The notes: generated from the letters alone by a model not told the origin. Shown: positions 45,055 through 54,312, counted from the stretch's first letter. The stretch is 64,000 bases of DNA from Melanopsichium pennsylvanicum (GCA_900208305.1 OAPG01000004.1:682001-746000); one strand, 5' to 3'. A program made the numbers and translations.

Positions 45055-48000
45055 CCCCCCCTCGCCGGCCGTACCATATTTATCCCGTTACACGTTCGCA
45101 TAATGATTGCCTTTGGTACTGGTTTGGTCAACATGTCCGCCAAATTTTCTTCGGTCCTGATATGCTTGATTTCCAGCGATCCGGATTGCACATTATCCCT
45201 AATGAAATGGTACCGAGTATCAATGTGTTTGAGTTTCCAATGTTTCGCCGCGTCTTTGCTGACTTGGACGCATCCCATGCTATCGGTCAACATTAACGGT
45301 TTTTCTTCGGAAACCCCCAAATCTCGCAGCAAATATTTGAAAAATAATGCCTCCCTCGCCGCGTCTGATGCTGCCACGAATTCTGCTTCCACCGCCGATA
45401 GCGACACACATTTCTGTACCTGCGATTTCCAACTGACCAAATTCCCGAAAATGAACGTCGTGGATCCTGAGGTACTCCTTCTGTTCGTCGCCCTCTCTGA
45501 AGCCCAATTCGCATCTGTGTACGTTGTTATTGGATGCTTATTTTCCTCTTTATTTTCGTATCGCAAAGTGTTTTCGGCTGTCTGATTTAAATACTTTAAT
45601 ACCTGAATAGCTGCTTCCCAAGCTCCTTCCCTCGGTTTCGACATGTACCTCGCCAATGACCCAACGGCGAAGCTTATGTCTGGTCGCACTGTATTTGATA
45701 CCCATAATAGTTGACCAACCAATTCCTGATAATTCTTCGATTTTTCCCCAATTATTTCTTCTGTTTCTTCTGCGTCCAGTGGGCATATCATTGGTCGCCA
45801 TGATTTCTCGCCGTTTGGTAGCCACTTACTGATCATTTTCTTGATGTATGCTGCTAGATCTAGGTCGAGGATTTTCTTGTATCTGTCTCTGGTAATTTTT
45901 ATACCCAAAAATTCGGTTACGGGTCCATTGTCCTCAATTTCCCATTTTCGCCTTATGTCGTCTTTTACTTTGTTTACTTCTCGTTTGTCTGGAGAAATTA
46001 TCAGCATATCGTCAACATAGGTGGTGATAATTACCATTTTTTCGCCTTGTCCTTTGAGGTAGATGCACGGCGCACAAGGTAGTCCCTTAAAACCTATGTC
46101 TTTCAAATGTTGATCCAATATTTTATTCCATTCTCGCCCAGATTGCTTGAGCCCATAAAGTCCTTTCTTTAATTTGTAAACCTTACCTTCCGGTACTTGT
46201 GTAATCTGCGGGGGCTTGAGGTACACCTCGTGATGCAATTCTGAGTTCAAGTATGCTTGAACCACATCAATGCAATCAATTTCCCAATCATTGAACGCCG
46301 CTATCGCGAGCACAGCTCGTATTGCTTCCATAGGTGCAACCGGCGCAAATATTTCGTCATAGTCAATTCCTTGCTGTTGTGTGAATCCTCGTGCTACCAG
46401 TCTTGCCTTGTATTTTGTTGGTTTCATATTTGCATCCGTCTTGATCTTGAGTACTAATTTGGAATCAACCAGCCTTACGTTTAATGGTCTGTCAACAATT
46501 TCCCATGTCCCTTTCTTTTCTAATCCCTCGACTTCTTTCATTATCGCTTCTCTCCACTTTTGTGCATCTTCGCGTGCCATCGCCTCTTTGACCGTGGGCA
46601 TCAAATCTAGCGTCTCTACTTTGGGATTACCGATGAGAGCGTATTTTCGCCTATCATTTGATGATTTTCTTGCTTTATTCTCGCTTTCATCGATTTTGGC
46701 TCCTGTTGACGAATTAGGGATTTCCTCGCGCTGAAGCTCTTCAGATGGAATCTCCTCCTGAATTTCTCCTTGGTTTTCTGGGAAATCATCATCCACTAGG
46801 TGTTTTAGGGCATCCTCGTAATCTTCGTAATTCGCGTCTTGATCCTCGTATCCTAGATCTGGAATTTCTGCATTGTCAACCGGTGCTTTTGGCGGATAGA
46901 TTTTTAATGGGAGGAACTCTGTTCTATCTTGCCAACTTTGTTGTTCGAGGAATTTAGCCGAATTACTCCAGAATAAATCCGGTTTGTAGTTTGGACTGTA
47001 AAATAGCCAACTTTTCCTTGTCAGACTGTATCCAAGCAGTACCGCCGCAACAGCTCGAGCATCGATTTTGCCGTGTTCCCGCCTTCCTTTAGGAATAAAT
47101 ACCCATGCAAGACAACCAAATACCCTGAGTAGTTGGACAAATCGATCCGGTTTCCGTTTAAATGCCTTTTCGTACGGTGTGAGTCCATGTTGGTCTGGAG
47201 TGAGGTTAATGGTGAAAGCCGCTGCTTGGACTGCAAATGGCCACAGGTTTGCTGGTAATTCTCGTTGGCTAAGCAGCGCTCGCACTCTCTCCATGAGTGT
47301 GCGATTCATCCTCTCTACACGCCCATTCTGAGTACTGGTGTATGGCGAGGTCTTTTCCCAAAGAATTCCTTCATTCGCGCTCCATTGATCTGCTAGAGTG
47401 CTGGCCCATTCTCCACCATTATCTGACCTGATTCTTTTGACCTTGTTGCCTGTTTGATTTTCCATGAATTTCGTCCAATTTTGTAGGCACCCGAGTGCAT
47501 CGCTTTTCTTGAAAATTGGCGTAGCCAATATGTACCCGCTATGGTCATCAACAGCTACAAGGATGTTCCGATATTCAGATGTCCCTGATAAATCTGTAAT
47601 TAAATCGACGTGAATTAATCCGAGTACTTCGCTGTCCCTTTCTCCACTGCCCTTTCCCATTCTTGCCTGTGTGCTTTTGGCAGCGATGCACTCGTGACAA
47701 TCCAATGAATCTTCAGGGTCCAATTTGACTTCGCTTGATTCACTAAATCTCTTGATGATTGCTCTAGCTTTATCTCGGCCTGGGTGGCCGAGCCTTTCGT
47801 GCCATAGGTGTTCCTTGGATACTTTTCTGCTCGGTTCGCGAATTTGCATTTTTTCTGGTAGGCATTCGAATAATTCTTCTGTCTGATGTAGCCCATAATT
47901 CTCACGCTGGTTGGTACGAATTTCCAACCAATTTCTCTCAACATTTTCTTTTACTCCAATAATCACACCATCTGGGAAATAAATCTTTCCTCCTGAATTT

Positions 48001-48305
48001 TCAAAAATCACTCGTGCACCACTCTCTTTCATCAAGGCAATAACAGATAATAATTTTATATTCGCTTTTGGAACATATAATACATTACGCAGGTGAACTT
48101 GCATAATGCCTACATGAGCGAATATATCTCCAATTGCTTTGATCTCCAATGATCCTTCTCCGGCCGTGTGAACTTGGCCTGAAAAAGGTTTTGGGTCAAC
48201 GAGCAATGAGAAATCATTTACCATATGCATGCTCGCACCAGAGTCCACAACCCAAGTATCTGGGTTAATTTCTTTGTGCGAGCTCGTGAGGGTGCACCAA
48301 AATTC
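45009..48305 (-). CDS. Copia pol: protease, integrase, reverse transcriptase, RNase H
   Basis: The frame continues gag's frame directly after the UAG at 48306-48308. The first Met is at 48248 but the reading frame upstream of it (INPDTWVVDSGAS) is clearly pol. Numbering from that Met: protease DSGA at 2-5; integrase zinc finger H150, H155, C184, C187; integrase catalytic D215, D276, E313; then the GKxDAR-type target block. RT shows VVQAYLN and the catalytic YVDDMLI. RNase H has DANWA, SAVEAEF and the KHIDTRYHFIRD block. No frameshift or other stop is present. Translation without gag is unlikely; the expected product is a gag-pol fusion made by readthrough. Confidence 0.93.
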   Translation of the reverse strand, partial: EFWCTLTSSHKEINPDTWVVDSGASMHMVNDFSLLVDPKPFSGQVHTAGEGSLEIKAIGDIFAHVGIMQVHLRNVLYVPKANIKLLSVIALMKESGARVIFENSGGKIYFPDGVIIGVKENVERNWLEIRTNQRENYGLHQTEELFECLPEKMQIREPSRKVSKEHLWHERLGHPGRDKARAIIKRFSESSEVKLDPEDSLDCHECIAAKSTQARMGKGSGERDSEVLGLIHVDLITDLSGTSEYRNILVAVDDHSGYILATPIFKKSDALGCLQNWTKFMENQTGNKVKRIRSDNGGEWASTLADQWSANEGILWEKTSPYTSTQNGRVERMNRTLMERVRALLSQRELPANLWPFAVQAAAFTINLTPDQHGLTPYEKAFKRKPDRFVQLLRVFGCLAWVFIPKGRREHGKIDARAVAAVLLGYSLTRKSWLFYSPNYKPDLFWSNSAKFLEQQSWQDRTEFLPLKIYPPKAPVDNAEIPDLGYEDQDANYEDYEDALKHLVDDDFPENQGEIQEEIPSEELQREEIPNSSTGAKIDESENKARKSSNDRRKYALIGNPKVETLDLMPTVKEAMAREDAQKWREAIMKEVEGLEKKGTWEIVDRPLNVRLVDSKLVLKIKTDANMKPTKYKARLVARGFTQQQGIDYDEIFAPVAPMEAIRAVLAIAAFNDWEIDCIDVVQAYLNSELHHEVYLKPPQITQVPEGKVYKLKKGLYGLKQSGREWNKILDQHLKDIGFKGLPCAPCIYLKGQGEKMVIITTYVDDMLIISPDKREVNKVKDDIRRKWEIEDNGPVTEFLGIKITRDRYKKILDLDLAAYIKKMISKWLPNGEKSWRPMICPLDAEETEEIIGEKSKNYQELVGQLLWVSNTVRPDISFAVGSLARYMSKPREGAWEAAIQVLKYLNQTAENTLRYENKEENKHPITTYTDANWASERATNRRSTSGSTTFIFGNLVSWKSQVQKCVSLSAVEAEFVAASDAAREALFFKYLLRDLGVSEEKPLMLTDSMGCVQVSKDAAKHWKLKHIDTRYHFIRDNVQSGSLEIKHIRTEENLADMLTKPVPKAIIMRTCNGINMVRPARGGVEDIAPTELDGQMN
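45055..45063 (-). other. Polypurine tract of the copia element
   Basis: GAGGGGGGG on the minus strand abuts the 3' LTR and is the expected plus-strand primer. It also encodes part of the pol C-terminus (ARGG). Confidence 0.8.
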
Positions 48306-49280
48306 CTACTGGCTCGTTTTGGCGTCCGGGGCCGGCTGGTTGTTTTGTTGCTGGTATGAGCACTGCCTAGCAATGTGCCCAACTTGTCCACAGCTATAAC
48401 ATTTCGGCCTCTCATTAGGCTTACTGGGATCGCGCCGTCCTTGCCAATAGTAGGGAGTATTGGCCTCCTTGGGACCACTTACATTTGCTGCCCGAGCTTG
48501 ATAATGGATTGGGTTTCTTCTAACAAATGTACCAGGTCCAAGTGTCTCGTGCTGGATCTGCTTGGATTCTAAAGCCGTGCAAAGAGCTTTGAACGAGGAA
48601 GTCGGATGCATATCTAAGGTTACCTGGTAAATTGGGTTTCCGTACAGTTGCTGGCGCACGTAATGCGTAAGAGTGTGGTCGATGAACGGATATCCAATTA
48701 AGGTTGCCTCGTTGGAAAGGTCCTCGATGTACTTGATGTACTTCCTCACATCGTTGTGAAGGACCCTCGCATATACTATTTGATCCAGGATCAATTTAAT
48801 CCTTTCTTCGTTGTCGACCGTGAGATCTTCTCTGATCAGCTTCCAGAGCTTTCCAACATGAGCAACTTTTAATCCGATGATTTTGCTCTTGAGCGAGTCG
48901 AGTCCATCCTCGCCTCCGGTTTTCATCTTGCTAATGATGATTGAACACATCATGTTATCCAAATGTTTATTCCAACCTTCGCTGTTGGGATTTTTCTCGC
49001 CTGTAATATATTCGGCGACTCCCTCGAGGGATAACATTAGTCGTTCAAAATCTGAATTCCAAAATCCCCAGTTCTTGCTCGTAAGTTCGCCCAGGCTGCT
49101 GAAATGTTTCTGCATGATGATTGGGTCGAGGTTTCGGATCGGCTGGAAGTCACACTCGTCTTCGAGTTCTTCTTCATCGTCGTTATGAGTGGGGGCGGTG
49201 TTCTTGTTTCTTCTTGCTCGAGTTTTCTTAGCTATGCCTTGAGCCTCGACTGGCATAGTCTGTGGTTCGACGCTGGACAT
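48306..49280 (-). CDS. Copia gag: capsid and nucleocapsid
   Basis: A 324-residue gag. The middle matches the copia-type gag_pre/UBN2 helical region (about residues 70-250), including DFERLMLSLEGVAEYI. The end carries one CCHC zinc knuckle, CYSCGQVGHIARQC (CX2CX4HX4C), the nucleocapsid signature. The frame ends in CAG-TAG-GAA and pol follows in the same frame. A start at 49280 leaves a 55-nt leader to the primer-binding site. Confidence 0.9.
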   Translation of the reverse strand: MSSVEPQTMPVEAQGIAKKTRARRNKNTAPTHNDDEEELEDECDFQPIRNLDPIIMQKHFSSLGELTSKNWGFWNSDFERLMLSLEGVAEYITGEKNPNSEGWNKHLDNMMCSIIISKMKTGGEDGLDSLKSKIIGLKVAHVGKLWKLIREDLTVDNEERIKLILDQIVYARVLHNDVRKYIKYIEDLSNEATLIGYPFIDHTLTHYVRQQLYGNPIYQVTLDMHPTSSFKALCTALESKQIQHETLGPGTFVRRNPIHYQARAANVSGPKEANTPYYWQGRRDPSKPNERPKCYSCGQVGHIARQCSYQQQNNQPAPDAKTSQ

Positions 49281-49335
49281 TTTCTTGGTTCTTGTTTCTT
49301 GTTCTTGTTTCTTGTTCTTGTTAGCTCGTCGTTCT

Positions 49336-49355
49336 GAGCATTCAGACTCTTAATC
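49336..49355 (-). other. Primer-binding site complementary to a tRNA-Lys(CUU) 5' half
   Basis: The + strand reads GAGCATTCAGACTCTTAATC directly against the 5' LTR, so the element's RNA carries the complement. This 20-mer has the form of tRNA positions 21-40: end of the D arm, TCAGA anticodon stem, loop CTCTTAA with anticodon CUU, and TC. The primer end would be at position 40, as in copia-type half-tRNA priming. Identity is inferred from known tRNA-Lys sequences. Confidence 0.65.
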
Positions 49356-49425
49356 AGTTGAAGGTTGTTATTCTTGGTTCTTATTTGCTTGATTTTTCTG
49401 ACTATTTACATGCTGAATCTTCGGG

Positions 49426-49433
49426 TTTATATA
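49426..49433 (-). promoter_or_regulatory. TATA box of the copia 5' LTR
   Basis: TATATAAA on the minus strand lies about 70 bp before the LTR end, placing a Pol II start roughly 30 nt further on and leaving a very short R-U5. Confidence 0.7.
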
Positions 49434-49554
49434 CCTTCGTCGCGGCCCCCAAAATTCGGCAAAGACAGGGTAATCTTGTCAAGTATCGTTCGCTATACAC
49501 GTATTACAATATTTCCCTCTTATTAATGTCAGGGGCTCGAACCCCTGACATTCA

Positions 49555-49582
49555 TGGCTCCCAATAGGGGGCTCGAACCCCT
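49555..49582 (-). other. tRNA 3'-end-like segment in the 5' LTR
   Basis: The same 28-nt segment as in the 3' LTR, about 120 bp upstream of the LTR TATA box in the sense direction. Its hairpin companion lies at 49525-49552. Confidence 0.5.
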
Positions 49583-50103
49583 GACATTCATCATCGCCTT
49601 CAGTTTCTTCGCTTTGTCCGCATTCAGCTTTATTCGCCTCATGCCTTAATTCATCTGCCCATCTAATTCGGTCGGCGCAATATCTTCAACTATTTGGAAT
49701 TGTACAGTATATGCACAGTACAAATACGCGCATTTACAACCGAGCTCATGGCATGGCGACACAGTGCTATACAGAGGAATGCCAAGCAAAATCGTCATTT
49801 GGACTGCATGATTGCATAGCCCTCAATCTCAGTAATCTCAAGCAAAGACGCACACATCCAACGCCGATCGGTTTGTCGCTGCTTTCTGTCACCGTTTCAT
49901 CAATAAAACTTGACATTTCGTTCATCCCTTTTTGCCTCCAAACGCCGTCCGTCCTACACCATTGCTTGCACAGCTTTCAACCCGCGTTTTACCTCGGGAT
50001 TCTTTTTCTCCACCACCACTACTACCATCACCACCTTACACCATCTCATCAAGGCATCTTCTTTCTCTTAAGAGGGATAAGCACTGAAAAGCGTTCACAT
50101 AAA

Positions 50104-51357
50104 ATGCCCGTCAACGAACGTACGCCCTTGGTGGGCAACGACAACCACAACGATTCCCTCCCTTCTCACAATCACCAAGGAGGAAACCACTCGCAGCCCA
50201 ACATTGCCACCAGTCTTTGGTGGATCTTGACTTGTTCATGGATCAACGTATTCCTCATCTTTGTGCCGCTCGGTATCATCGCTGAGCAGCTCCACTGGCC
50301 TGCCATTTGGATTTTTTCGCTCAATTTTCTTGCCATCATCCCCTTGGCCAAGATTCTTGGTGATGCGACTGAACAAGTTTCGTTCCGCCTCGGTCAAACG
50401 TTGGGAGGTTTGTTGAATGCGACGTTTGGCAATGCTGTCGAGTTGATCGTTGGAATCGTTGCTTTGCTTCAAGGTCAATTGAGGATCGTTCAAACCAGTC
50501 TGATCGGTTCGATTCTCAGCAACATCCTGCTCGTGCTCGGCATGAGTTTCGTTGCAGGTGGACTGTTCAGGTCAGAAAACACTTTCCAGCAGACAGCCGC
50601 ACAGGCTAGCGGATCCATCATGACATTGGGCTGCATCACCCTCGCCATCCCCGCAGCATACCACATGTCGCTCAAGTCCGCTTCCATCTTTGCTGGCGAC
50701 TTTGAAGCTCTGGCCGTTCTCAACCAACCCATCGTTCACGGTCAAGAGGATCGCAGCGGTCTCCTCTTTATCTCTCGAGGTACCAGTCTCATCCTCGTTG
50801 GTATCTACATTCTGTACCTCTACTTCCAGCTCAAGTCGCACGCATTCTTGTACGAAGCAAGTGAGGAGGATGACGATGAAGAGGAGGCCAAAATGTCTCC
50901 GCTCTCAGCCATGATCGCCCTTGCCGGTGTCACCATCCTCACCGCCTTCAACGCGGACTACCTCGTTGGAGCAATCGATGAAGTGGCCAATGAATATCGC
51001 ATTCCTAAAGCTTTCATCGGTGTCATTCTGCTTCCCATTGTAGGAAACATGGCTGAACACTTGACTGCGGTCTGGATGGCCAGTAAAGGCAAAATGGAGA
51101 TTTCGCTCGGTATCGCTATCGGAAGCAGTATCCAGATCTCCGTGGGCATGATCCCAATCTTGGTCTTGGTCGGTTGGGTAATCAAGCAGCCTCTTACTTT
51201 GTACTTTGAAACGTTTGAGACCGTCATTCTGGTTGCAGCCGTATTCTTGGTCAACACATTGGTTCAAGATGGAAAGAGCAATTATATGGAGGGTGCCATG
51301 CTGTGTAGCTTGTACGCTGTCGCCGCGCTCTCCTTTTGGGTCTCGCCTAGTGTCTAA
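50104..51357 (+). CDS. VCX1: Vacuolar Ca2+/H+ exchanger (CAX family)
   Basis: A 417-residue membrane antiporter that loads cytosolic Ca2+ into the vacuole. Chosen start: MPVNERTPLVGND; the open frame reaches left to 49711, but that stretch is leader-like. About 11 hydrophobic segments are visible. The two CAX repeats are intact: FGNAVELIVGIVALLQGQ in the N-half and VGNMAEHLTAVWMASKGKM in the C-half, each with the GNxxE ion-binding motif. They are separated by an acidic loop (EEDDDEEE) typical of type I CAX. The gap back to the retrotransposon (49697-50103) holds the promoter with no other feature, so the insertion could alter expression. Confidence 0.94.
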   Translation: MPVNERTPLVGNDNHNDSLPSHNHQGGNHSQPNIATSLWWILTCSWINVFLIFVPLGIIAEQLHWPAIWIFSLNFLAIIPLAKILGDATEQVSFRLGQTLGGLLNATFGNAVELIVGIVALLQGQLRIVQTSLIGSILSNILLVLGMSFVAGGLFRSENTFQQTAAQASGSIMTLGCITLAIPAAYHMSLKSASIFAGDFEALAVLNQPIVHGQEDRSGLLFISRGTSLILVGIYILYLYFQLKSHAFLYEASEEDDDEEEAKMSPLSAMIALAGVTILTAFNADYLVGAIDEVANEYRIPKAFIGVILLPIVGNMAEHLTAVWMASKGKMEISLGIAIGSSIQISVGMIPILVLVGWVIKQPLTLYFETFETVILVAAVFLVNTLVQDGKSNYMEGAMLCSLYAVAALSFWVSPSV

Positions 51358-51437
51358 AAAGACGCAAGATCACGCGCATACACTAATACTCTTGCTTTGT
51401 AACATGCAAAGCAGATCGAGGGATTCTTTCTTTCTCA

Positions 51438-51443
<6 letters not shown>

Positions 51444-51488
<45 letters not shown>
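51444..51488 (+). repeat. (AC)n microsatellite in the VCX1 3' region
   Basis: About 22 AC units lie 90 bp after the VCX1 stop. The rest of the gap 51358-51762 is A/T-rich with no gene. Confidence 0.9.
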
Positions 51489-51489
<1 letters not shown>

Positions 51490-51762
51490 TCACCTAAACA
51501 CATAAATACATAGCCTGATGTTTTCAAATACTAATTTTAGGGTGGATTCTTCATTGTTGTGAAGAGAGATGGATGTGTTTTCGTATTGATTTTCTTTAAG
51601 AAAGAAAAAGAAAAAAGAGAGAAAAAAAAACAGACTGTGATTGTGTTTGCTGGTCAAAGATGGGGGTTCTCTTTTGAGAAAGTTGTACTCGAGTTTAGGA
51701 ATGTTTAGCTGAAAAAAGGGGAGGATGTAGAGATGGTTTTGAAACACATCTGCATGCTAGAA

Positions 51763-52338
51763 TCAGTACATTCTCTCTGGAGTGTTTGGAGGAGCGACCA
51801 AACCTTGTCGCGTTTGCATTTCTGTTTCTGTCAAAATGACATGATGCATCATGCTATTCGGGTTGATATTGGACCTTTCTGCTTCGCCAAAGTTTGAGAA
51901 TCTTGTTCGTGCATCACTGATCGCATTGTTGGTGGCACTTGGATCGTCGTGGGTTGATGTTCTTGCGAGTGAATTGTACGCAGTTCTAGCATGACCCAAC
52001 CTTCCCATCCTCATCCAACGTTGTCGTGCGTGAGAATCTTGCTCTTCGACTTGACGATATTGAGTAGACCCCAAATGACGTGACCGAGAAGAAGCGGTGT
52101 ACAAGGGTGCAGTTGATCTTACTGCGGTTTGTGAACGTGATTCGACAGGAATTGCCTCTCGAAAGTAATCTGCCAAGGCTCGATCCTCTGCCGTAGTGTC
52201 TGGAGCCACTCTAGCTACCTCTTTAAAGAGACCCCACACTTGGGGGCTCGGTAGTGGTGCTGTGTGGCTTGGTACAACGATGAGCAACATCGTGATACCA
52301 AGTAGCAGCAGGTAGAGATTGGAAAGTCGAATAGTCAT
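51763..52338 (-). CDS. Small secreted protein, unknown function
   Basis: 191 residues with a clear signal peptide: Arg near the start, then YLLLLGITMLLIVV and a likely cleavage after SHTA. The mature part has no cysteine, is rich in Arg/Ser/Thr/Ala and ends PERMY. No family is recognised. Small, lineage-specific secreted proteins with a TATA promoter and no introns are typical of smut-fungus effector genes, and a second secreted-protein gene lies next to it, but effector status is only inferred. Confidence 0.65.
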   Translation of the reverse strand: MTIRLSNLYLLLLGITMLLIVVPSHTAPLPSPQVWGLFKEVARVAPDTTAEDRALADYFREAIPVESRSQTAVRSTAPLYTASSRSRHLGSTQYRQVEEQDSHARQRWMRMGRLGHARTAYNSLARTSTHDDPSATNNAISDARTRFSNFGEAERSNINPNSMMHHVILTETEMQTRQGLVAPPNTPERMY

Positions 52339-53513
52339 GACAGGAAGGCTAGGAGACTTTCGAGAAAGTAAAGAAACGATTATGGCTCAAGAAGCACCAA
52401 GTATCAGACCAAGAAGCGTTGAGAACAGGATTCTAGCATTATATATCTTCTCACCGCCCTTGAACGTTGGATCTTGGTCAGTCCTAAAGCCGTAGAAGGA
52501 AGAAGAAAAAATGGAGAGAGAGGATTGGCAGTTCATGCGACATCGACCTTCGCTTCGGACCGTTCATTCGAACTGTATGAGCAGTGAAGAGCTACTTTCC
52601 CACTCTTGCGCTCTCATTAGGCTCATTCAAGGTTTTGCTGATCACAAGAACATCGATCATCGATTCCCACACACCACCATATGGACATATGTACAGCCGG
52701 CTATCGACACTAACACCCTTCGAATTCACACAGACCAATGCCGCAGCATTCGTTTCGGAAAGCGTCTCGGCAATGAGTAAGTCAATTAGAATTGAGCCGC
52801 CAAACCATCTCGGTGAAATGACATGGCAAATGTATGAAAAAGTCGATCGCTCGGCCAAGCCACGAACACAGTTTGCATATTTGGCATTGTCACGGCCTGG
52901 ATTGTCGATTCAAGTTTGACGAAGCACGGTAAAAGTGAGGCAATTGAACTTTGTCGACTTCCGTAGCAAGTGTTTTCGAGATGAACTTGATCCTTGGTAG
53001 AAGTCAATTTTACTTTACTGTAGTTGGTCTGCGGCTGGGCATCAAGCTCAGGCCGACTTGATTCGGGCTCTGAAACAGGCTGTTCCCAATCCCCTTTGCC
53101 TCTCCCTTCGACTGTCCAGGATACGCTTTTGATCAGTTCACAAACGAACACACATGCGCTCTGACTGGGAGAGAGAGGAATTTCACGATCCACATGTTCC
53201 TTTCACGTAGCAGTTGATTAATATGGATCTCATGCAATCTATATGATATCCATCCATCTCACAATTGTGGCTCTGTGGCGGACATCAGTCAATCTGAATC
53301 TGGCTTGGCATCTTTATCTGAAACCTTTGAGAAAAGTTGAGTCCAGATGAAGGAGCGGCACATGCCTACGAATTGGTTAAGCCACAAGATGAAAGACAAG
53401 AGAAGAGTCCACACCTATATCGTCACTTTCGTGACCTGAATAAAAACAGCGAGACCACTCTATGCCTCCTCTTCACTTCTGAACGTCGAAGGACAGGGTT
53501 TTTCCAATGAGCT
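52339..53513. other. Intergenic region between two secreted-protein genes
   Basis: About 1.2 kb with only short overlapping frames on both strands. A TATA box for the left gene is at 52438-52445. No third secreted-protein gene is evident. Confidence 0.45.
52438..52445 (-). promoter_or_regulatory. TATA box of the 51763-52338 gene
   Basis: TATATAAT on the minus strand, 100 bp before the start codon. Confidence 0.5.
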
Positions 53514-54221
53514 TCACTTTAGCCTGATGAAACTCCTGAGTCCTTCTCTCATTCTACTCTTTCGCAACCCGTCGGTGAACGACCCATATTTCAATTTCTC
53601 CTCCAACTTCTTCTCATGATACTGTATTGCACTTGTCAACAAGTCAACATCATCCGTAAAAGCCGGTTTAAAGATTTTCCATCTTGACTCTAACCAATTC
53701 TGCCTGTCCAGTGCTTTCCATGCGTTGTCAATCTCTGTTCTCATCTTGTCCGGTTCCTCTTGATCCACCGCTTGAGCTAGCCTAGTGGACGGATATGGAC
53801 CGAACAATCTGTAGTTCCACACAGTTCCAAATTGCACATGTAAACCTGGATCTGTCTCTGGTCCAAAACGATAACCAGCCCTACGTAGGTTGTTGATATT
53901 CTCCAATTGCACCAGCTCAGCTCCTTTTGACTGCAGAGTACGAGAGAGTTGGTTGAAATAACCTTGCATCAAGTCGTGACTTCTATCGAAAGCCTCTCTA
54001 GAGCGATCCATGGAACGCAAATGTTTGATTTGTTGGGTCTGATAACTTGAATGCGCATTGTAGAGATTCTCTTCAAGTTGCGAGAGCATTTCTCCTGGAT
54101 CAGACCGAGGTTCGTCGGTAGCTGCTGTGACTTGGTCAGCTGAAATACTACCGATTACCAACGAGAGGAAGAGAAGCACAAAGCCTAGTGTCGATAAAAA
54201 TCCCGTTGTGCAGCGATTCAT
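53514..54221 (-). CDS. Secreted protein, unknown function
   Basis: 235 residues from MNRCTTGFLSTLG; a start at 54260 would add 13 residues in front of the signal peptide and is less likely. The signal peptide core is LGFVLLFLSLVIGSI with cleavage near SADQ. The mature part is a mostly helical, charged protein without Cys after the signal. It has a heptad-like stretch (LSQLEENLYNAHSSYQTQQ) and Trp-containing segments (WKALDRQNWLESRW). No family is recognised. It lies beside another secreted-protein gene on the same strand; I see no sequence similarity between them. Confidence 0.65.
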   Translation of the reverse strand: MNRCTTGFLSTLGFVLLFLSLVIGSISADQVTAATDEPRSDPGEMLSQLEENLYNAHSSYQTQQIKHLRSMDRSREAFDRSHDLMQGYFNQLSRTLQSKGAELVQLENINNLRRAGYRFGPETDPGLHVQFGTVWNYRLFGPYPSTRLAQAVDQEEPDKMRTEIDNAWKALDRQNWLESRWKIFKPAFTDDVDLLTSAIQYHEKKLEEKLKYGSFTDGLRKSRMREGLRSFIRLK

Positions 54222-54312
54222 CTTATCGATAGAAGGATTGAAATACTGCTCCAGTGACAAAGTGAAAAAGTTAAAAACAATCTCTGCTCTTTGTGGTTGA
54301 TGTAGAAAACCT

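Larger units (their letters stand above)
44719..49691 (-). mobile_element. Complete Ty1/copia LTR retrotransposon, recently inserted
   Basis: The 4973-bp element reads on the minus strand: 5' LTR (49356-49691), primer-binding site (49336-49355), gag, pol in order protease-integrase-RT-RNase H (copia order), polypurine tract (45055-45063) and 3' LTR (44719-45054). The LTRs are 336 bp each and differ only at the position matching 44755 (A versus G). Flanking 5-bp ATTTG duplications confirm integrase-mediated insertion. All catalytic motifs are intact and the only interruption is one UAG between gag and pol. It sits between SNF1 and VCX1, 408 bp before the latter's start. Confidence 0.95.
49356..49691 (-). 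repeat. 5' LTR of the copia element
   Basis: 336 bp bounded by AGTTGAAG...CTTCAACT. The sense strand has U3 with the tRNA-like piece and hairpin, then a TATA box and a short R-U5. The right target-site duplication ATTTG follows at 49692-49696. Confidence 0.95.

Noticed and set aside
49711..50103. 131-residue N-terminal extension of VCX1 in the same open frame
   Set aside because: It is not similar to CAX proteins and is C/T-rich leader-like. The ATG at 50104 gives a normal family N-terminus.
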